NCBI RefSeq assembly: GCF_014205055.1
Contig: NZ_JACHMS010000001.1
Span: 248,001 to 312,000, forward strand
Direction: 5' to 3'
Length of the DNA: 64,000 nt
Source of the DNA: Streptomyces luteogriseus
Lineage (GTDB): Bacteria > Actinomycetota > Actinomycetes > Streptomycetales > Streptomycetaceae
This document shows, piece after piece, positions 60,582 to 64,000 of this stretch (its first letter is position 1; every line of letters starts with the position of its first letter). The translations under genes were made by a program, and so were the position numbers. The notes beneath the pieces were generated by a model that was not told the DNA's origin, did not search any database, and saw only the letters and a program-made list of their open reading frames with translations.

Positions 60582-63500
60582 CTACGCCGCCGGGGCGGCG
60601 ATGCCGCTTCGGAGGAGCTGCCGCGCCTGCCGGCTCAGGTCGTTCAGGCGCAGGGCGAGCTGTGCCGCGGCGTCGTAGAGGGTGTGGACGGCGCTGAGGC
60701 GCTCCAGGCGGGGGGCCAGGGCCGACAGGGCGATGGCCAGGGCGACACCGGCCAGGGCGACGGGGCCGAGCGGGGTGCAGCCGAAGAAGTGGCTGACGCC
60801 GGGGGTCTGGACGAGGGCGGCGAGCACCGCGGCGGAACCGAGGGCCGTGACCCACACCAGGGTGCTGTGGCGGCGCCCGGAGAGGGTCTGGACGAGCTGG
60901 GCGCCGACCACGCCGCACAGGGCCATGGTGGTGGACCGGCGTTCGGTGCCGGGGGTGAGGCGGCCGATGAGGTAGGCCGCGACCGCGCCGAAGCAGGTGG
61001 TGATGCCGCGGCGGCGGATGGAGCGCAGCAGGGGCGCGCCGAGGACGTCGAGGCCCATCGGTCCGGTCGCGGCGTGCTCGGCGGTGGAGGGGTCGCTGCT
61101 CGGGGTGACGGCCACGGCCATGGCCGGGAACATGTCGGTGAGCAGGTTGACCAGCAGCAGCTGACGGGTCGACAGGGGTGAGGCGCCGGCGAGCAGGGTG
61201 CCGAGGACACTGAAGCCCACCTCGCCGGCGTTGCCGCCGATGAGGATGCTCACCGCGTCGGCGACGCTGCGCCACAGGGCCCGGCCCTCGGCGACCGCGT
61301 CGACGAGGACGGACAGGTCGCCGGTGGTGAGCACGAGATCGGCGGCGTTGCGGGCGGCGGCGGAGCCGCGGGACTCGACGCCGACCCCGACGTCGGCGGC
61401 GCGGATGGCGGCGGCGTCGTTGGCGCCGTCACCGGCCATCGCCACGACCCGCCCGGCCTGTTGCAGGGCCTCCACGACGTGCAGCTTCTGCTCGGGGGCG
61501 ACCCGGGCGATGACGCCCGCGCCGCGCAGGACCCGGACGCGTTCGCGGCGTTCCATGGCGACGAGTTCGTCCCCCGTCACCGCCTCGGTCTCCTCCGGCC
61601 AGCCCAGTTGCAGGGCGATGGCGCGGGCGGTCTCCGGGTGGTCGCCGGTGAGCATGACGGGCAGGATGCCGGAGCGGCGCAGTTCCGCGAGCAGGGCGTG
61701 CGAGGTGTCGCGCGGGACGTCGGCGAGGGCGACGAAGCCGCTGAACTCCAGGTCCGCGAGCGGCAGGTCGAGTTCGGCCTCGGCATCGTCGGCCCGGCAG
61801 GCGCGGCGGGCGACGGCGAGGACGCGCAGCCCCTGCCCGGCCAGCTCGTGGGCGGTGTCCCAGGCGTGGCCGGGAAGGTCGCGGCAGGCGGGCAGGATCG
61901 TCTCGGGGGCGCCCTTGACGACGAGGAGTTCCCCCATGTCGGGGTCGCCGTCCCGGCCCACCGCGGCCGCGTAGCCGCGGCGGGTCTCGAAGGGCAGTTC
62001 GCCGGTGGGTGCCCAGCCCTCGTCCGGCGGGGCGACGTCGAGGACGGCCTCGTCGGTGGCGTGTGCGACACGGCGTCCCTGCCCGGTCTCCTCCTGTGGG
62101 CAGGCGCGCGCGGCCAGCCGTACGACCGGTGCGGCCCGGTCGTCGTCGGTGGCGAGGACGGTGCCGTCGGCGGTGGCGACGCGGACCAGACGCAGCTTGT
62201 TCTCGGTGAGGGTGCCGGTCTTGTCGAAGCAGACGGTGTCGACCCGGCCGAGCGCCTCAAGGGTGCGCGGGGTGCGGACCAGGACGCCGCGGCGGGACAG
62301 CCGGCGGGCCGCAGCCATCTGCGCGACGGTGGCGACGAGCGGCAGTCCCTCGGGGACGGCGGCGACGGCGACCGCGACACCCCCGCTGACGGCGCGCCGG
62401 ACGGGGCTGCCGCGGAGCAGGGACAGCCCGGTCACGGCCGCGCCGCCGGTGAAGGTCACCGGCAGGGCCTTGCGGGTGAGTTCCTGGAGCCGGGCCTGGA
62501 CGCCGGCGGGGGGCGGGGTGCGGGCGGCGAGGGTGACGGCCCGGCCGGCCTCGGTCTGGTCACCGGTGTCCACGACGAGTGCGACGGCCCGTCCGGCCAC
62601 CACGGTGGTGCCCTCGAAGACCATGCAGGTGCGCTGGGCCACCGGGAGACCGGGGGTGGCGTCGACGGTCTTGGTCACCGGCAGGGACTCGCCGGTGAGC
62701 GCCGACTCGTCGACCTCCAGGCCGTCGACGTCCAGCAGCCGGGCGTCGGCGGGTACGACGTCGCCCGCGCCGAGGCTGATCTCGTCCCCGGGGCGCAGCC
62801 GGGCGGCGTCGACGGTGACCGTGCGCGTGCCGCCGTCCTGCTTGCGGGCCTTGGGCTGCTGCCGTGCGGCGAGGCGGGCCAGGGCCTGTTCGGCGCGCAG
62901 CCGCTGGAGTCCGCCGGTCACCGCGTTGAGGTCCATGGCGCCGACGACGAGCAGCGCGTCGACGACGGAACCGAGCAGTGCCGAGGCGACGGCCCCGGTG
63001 GCGAGGACGGGCGTGAGGGGATCGTCGAGTTCGCGGCGAACGGCACCGGCCGCCTGCCAGGTCCAGCGGGCGGGGGCGGCGGCCGGGTGCCGGGTCAGGC
63101 GTGCGGCCTGCCGCCGTGAGCGGTCGGCGAGCAGGCCGAGTCCGCGGGGCTCGCCGTCGCGGTCGGCGCGCACCAGCCGGTCGCGTGCCTCGTGCGGCTC
63201 CAGGGCGTGCCAGGGGATGTGCAGCCGGGGCGGGGGCGGTGTCGCCCGGGCGACCCGGACGGCTTCGATCCAGCCGGTGATCAGGGCGCCCGCGGCGGCG
63301 ATGTTGACGGGGGCGTGCCGGGTGAGGGGCCACAGGAGGTGGCGGCCCGGGGGCTGCCCACCGCGGGCGACCAGAAGCCCGGAGAGAGCCGCGCCGGCGC
63401 GGGCCAGGGTCTGTGACCGGCGTCCGACGCGCCGGGCCGCGGGAATGGCGGTGAGCAGCCGCCACACGTCGGCGAGTCCGCCCGGGGCCAGCACGTCGAC

Positions 63501-64000
63501 GCCCCAGGAGACGGCCGCCCGCCCGTCGGCGAGGGCGATGGCCACGTCACCGGCGGGCAGCCCGGCCGCGACGTGCCCGTCACCGGACTCGTTCAGGCGG
63601 GCGACGGTCACGACGACGCGCCCCTCGTCCTGGAGGGCCCGTACGACGTCTCCGAACGGCTTGGCGCTCGGGGCGACCTCGTCGGCGAGGCGGGTGATGT
63701 CCTTCAGGTCGGAGCCGCCCGCGATCACGACGTGCAGTCCGGCCCGGCGGGCGGCGTCCAGCACGGCCTCGGCGAAGGGGTGGATCGGGTCGTCGGGCAG
63801 GCCGTCGTCGGTGTCGTCCTGCCGCAGGCTGCGCAGGGCGTCGGCGTGCAGGACCAGGGCGTCGGCGAACTCCAGTTGCCGCAGACGCTCCCCGTTGCGC
63901 AGGAGGATGCCGGCGTGGGCGAGGAAGGTGCCGAGGGTCGCGCCGAAGGAGGCGGGGCCGTACCGGGCCGCCTTCGGGGAGCCGGCGAGGACCGCTTCGG
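60582..64000 (-). CDS. cation-translocating P-type ATPase (5' end outside window)
   Basis: At least 1139 residues are visible; the frame stays open to the window edge. The phosphorylation motif is CFDKTGTLTENKL. The hinge MLTGDHPETARAIALQLGW and AGDGANDAAAIRAADVGVGVES are intact, as is TGES in DESALTGESLPVTK of the actuator domain. The C-terminus has about six helices. An N-terminal extension with a HAD-like degenerate domain (VVIAGGSDLKDITRL) makes it longer than Ca2+ or K+ pumps and resembles the large CtpI-type ATPases of mycobacteria. It moves a cation outward at the cost of ATP; the ion is not determined. It is the largest gene here. Confidence 0.9.
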   Translation of the reverse strand, partial: EAVLAGSPKAARYGPASFGATLGTFLAHAGILLRNGERLRQLEFADALVLHADALRSLRQDDTDDGLPDDPIHPFAEAVLDAARRAGLHVVIAGGSDLKDITRLADEVAPSAKPFGDVVRALQDEGRVVVTVARLNESGDGHVAAGLPAGDVAIALADGRAAVSWGVDVLAPGGLADVWRLLTAIPAARRVGRRSQTLARAGAALSGLLVARGGQPPGRHLLWPLTRHAPVNIAAAGALITGWIEAVRVARATPPPPRLHIPWHALEPHEARDRLVRADRDGEPRGLGLLADRSRRQAARLTRHPAAAPARWTWQAAGAVRRELDDPLTPVLATGAVASALLGSVVDALLVVGAMDLNAVTGGLQRLRAEQALARLAARQQPKARKQDGGTRTVTVDAARLRPGDEISLGAGDVVPADARLLDVDGLEVDESALTGESLPVTKTVDATPGLPVAQRTCMVFEGTTVVAGRAVALVVDTGDQTEAGRAVTLAARTPPPAGVQARLQELTRKALPVTFTGGAAVTGLSLLRGSPVRRAVSGGVAVAVAAVPEGLPLVATVAQMAAARRLSRRGVLVRTPRTLEALGRVDTVCFDKTGTLTENKLRLVRVATADGTVLATDDDRAAPVVRLAARACPQEETGQGRRVAHATDEAVLDVAPPDEGWAPTGELPFETRRGYAAAVGRDGDPDMGELLVVKGAPETILPACRDLPGHAWDTAHELAGQGLRVLAVARRACRADDAEAELDLPLADLEFSGFVALADVPRDTSHALLAELRRSGILPVMLTGDHPETARAIALQLGWPEETEAVTGDELVAMERRERVRVLRGAGVIARVAPEQKLHVVEALQQAGRVVAMAGDGANDAAAIRAADVGVGVESRGSAAARNAADLVLTTGDLSVLVDAVAEGRALWRSVADAVSILIGGNAGEVGFSVLGTLLAGASPLSTRQLLLVNLLTDMFPAMAVAVTPSSDPSTAEHAATGPMGLDVLGAPLLRSIRRRGITTCFGAVAAYLIGRLTPGTERRSTTMALCGVVGAQLVQTLSGRRHSTLVWVTALGSAAVLAALVQTPGVSHFFGCTPLGPVALAGVALAIALSALAPRLERLSAVHTLYDAAAQLALRLNDLSRQARQLLRSGIAAPAA

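Overview
The window is high-GC actinobacterial DNA, almost certainly a Streptomyces chromosome. The signs are a strong GC bias at third codon positions, many GTG/TTG starts, and lineage-typical genes: a snapalysin-type protease, a Tat-type GH46 chitosanase, an AA10 LPMO behind a CebR-type box, PP2C/SpoIIE phosphatases, a GAF-ANTAR protein, DUF5949, AMIN-like and DUF1996 proteins. Most of the genes concern stress, the cell envelope and secretion, as in chromosome-arm DNA. Several genes are decaying.

Layout. 1-2.2 kb: a reactive-sulfur locus with a degenerate rhodanese coupled to a TauE/SafE exporter, a CstR-like CsoR-family repressor, a perfect operator palindrome and a rhodanese-DUF2892 protein. 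2.3-5.3 kb: secreted snapalysin, a frameshifted LysE exporter and an LRV repeat protein. 5.3-10.6 kb: a Pls/PosA-type non-ribosomal synthetase overlapping an M1 peptidase gene. 10.9-15.2 kb: an Rv1733c-like membrane protein, an MreB-like ATPase and two DksA/TraR proteins, divergent from a NarL-type two-component system. 15.3-21.4 kb: fused SecDF, glycosyltransferase, secreted S1 protease, SRPBCC protein. 21.5-29.6 kb: flavin reductase, zinc ribbon, DUF5949, phosphoglucomutase, small proteins, lipoprotein, TIGR01777 epimerase, MhuD-like heme monooxygenase, lipid/diacylglycerol kinase.

29.9-37.3 kb is a scrambled accessory segment. An SRPBCC/luciferase-like chimera leads into an internally deleted IS630-type element at 31111-31488. 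A matching inverted IS end lies at 36502-36569. Between them are a tRNA-like sequence, a methyltransferase and a methyltransferase remnant, two signal-less IPT/TIG proteins, a secreted Ig-like protein and an AAA-ATPase fragment. A lipoprotein gene with an in-frame stop follows.

37.5-47.3 kb: a small membrane protein, a CelD-type acetyltransferase, a ~750 bp repeat tract without a convincing gene, an AMIN-like protein, two large sensor phosphatases flanking a GAF-ANTAR protein, an ankyrin protein and a 60-residue conserved-looking peptide. 47.5-57.3 kb: chitosanase with its operator, DMT and MMPL transporters, a broken PRC-barrel gene, a second TauE/SafE protein, a LAxTG-anchored DUF1996 protein, LPMO and GNAT genes each behind a CebR-type box. 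57.3-64 kb: YihY, flavodoxin, DUF3618/holin pair, SRPBCC protein and a large P-type ATPase that runs off the window.

Functional links seen: coupled or overlapping gene pairs (rhodanese/TauE, synthetase/M1 peptidase, DksA/MreB-like, DUF3618/holin), shared operators, and strong hairpins separating convergent units. All assignments come from reading the sequence; no database search was run.
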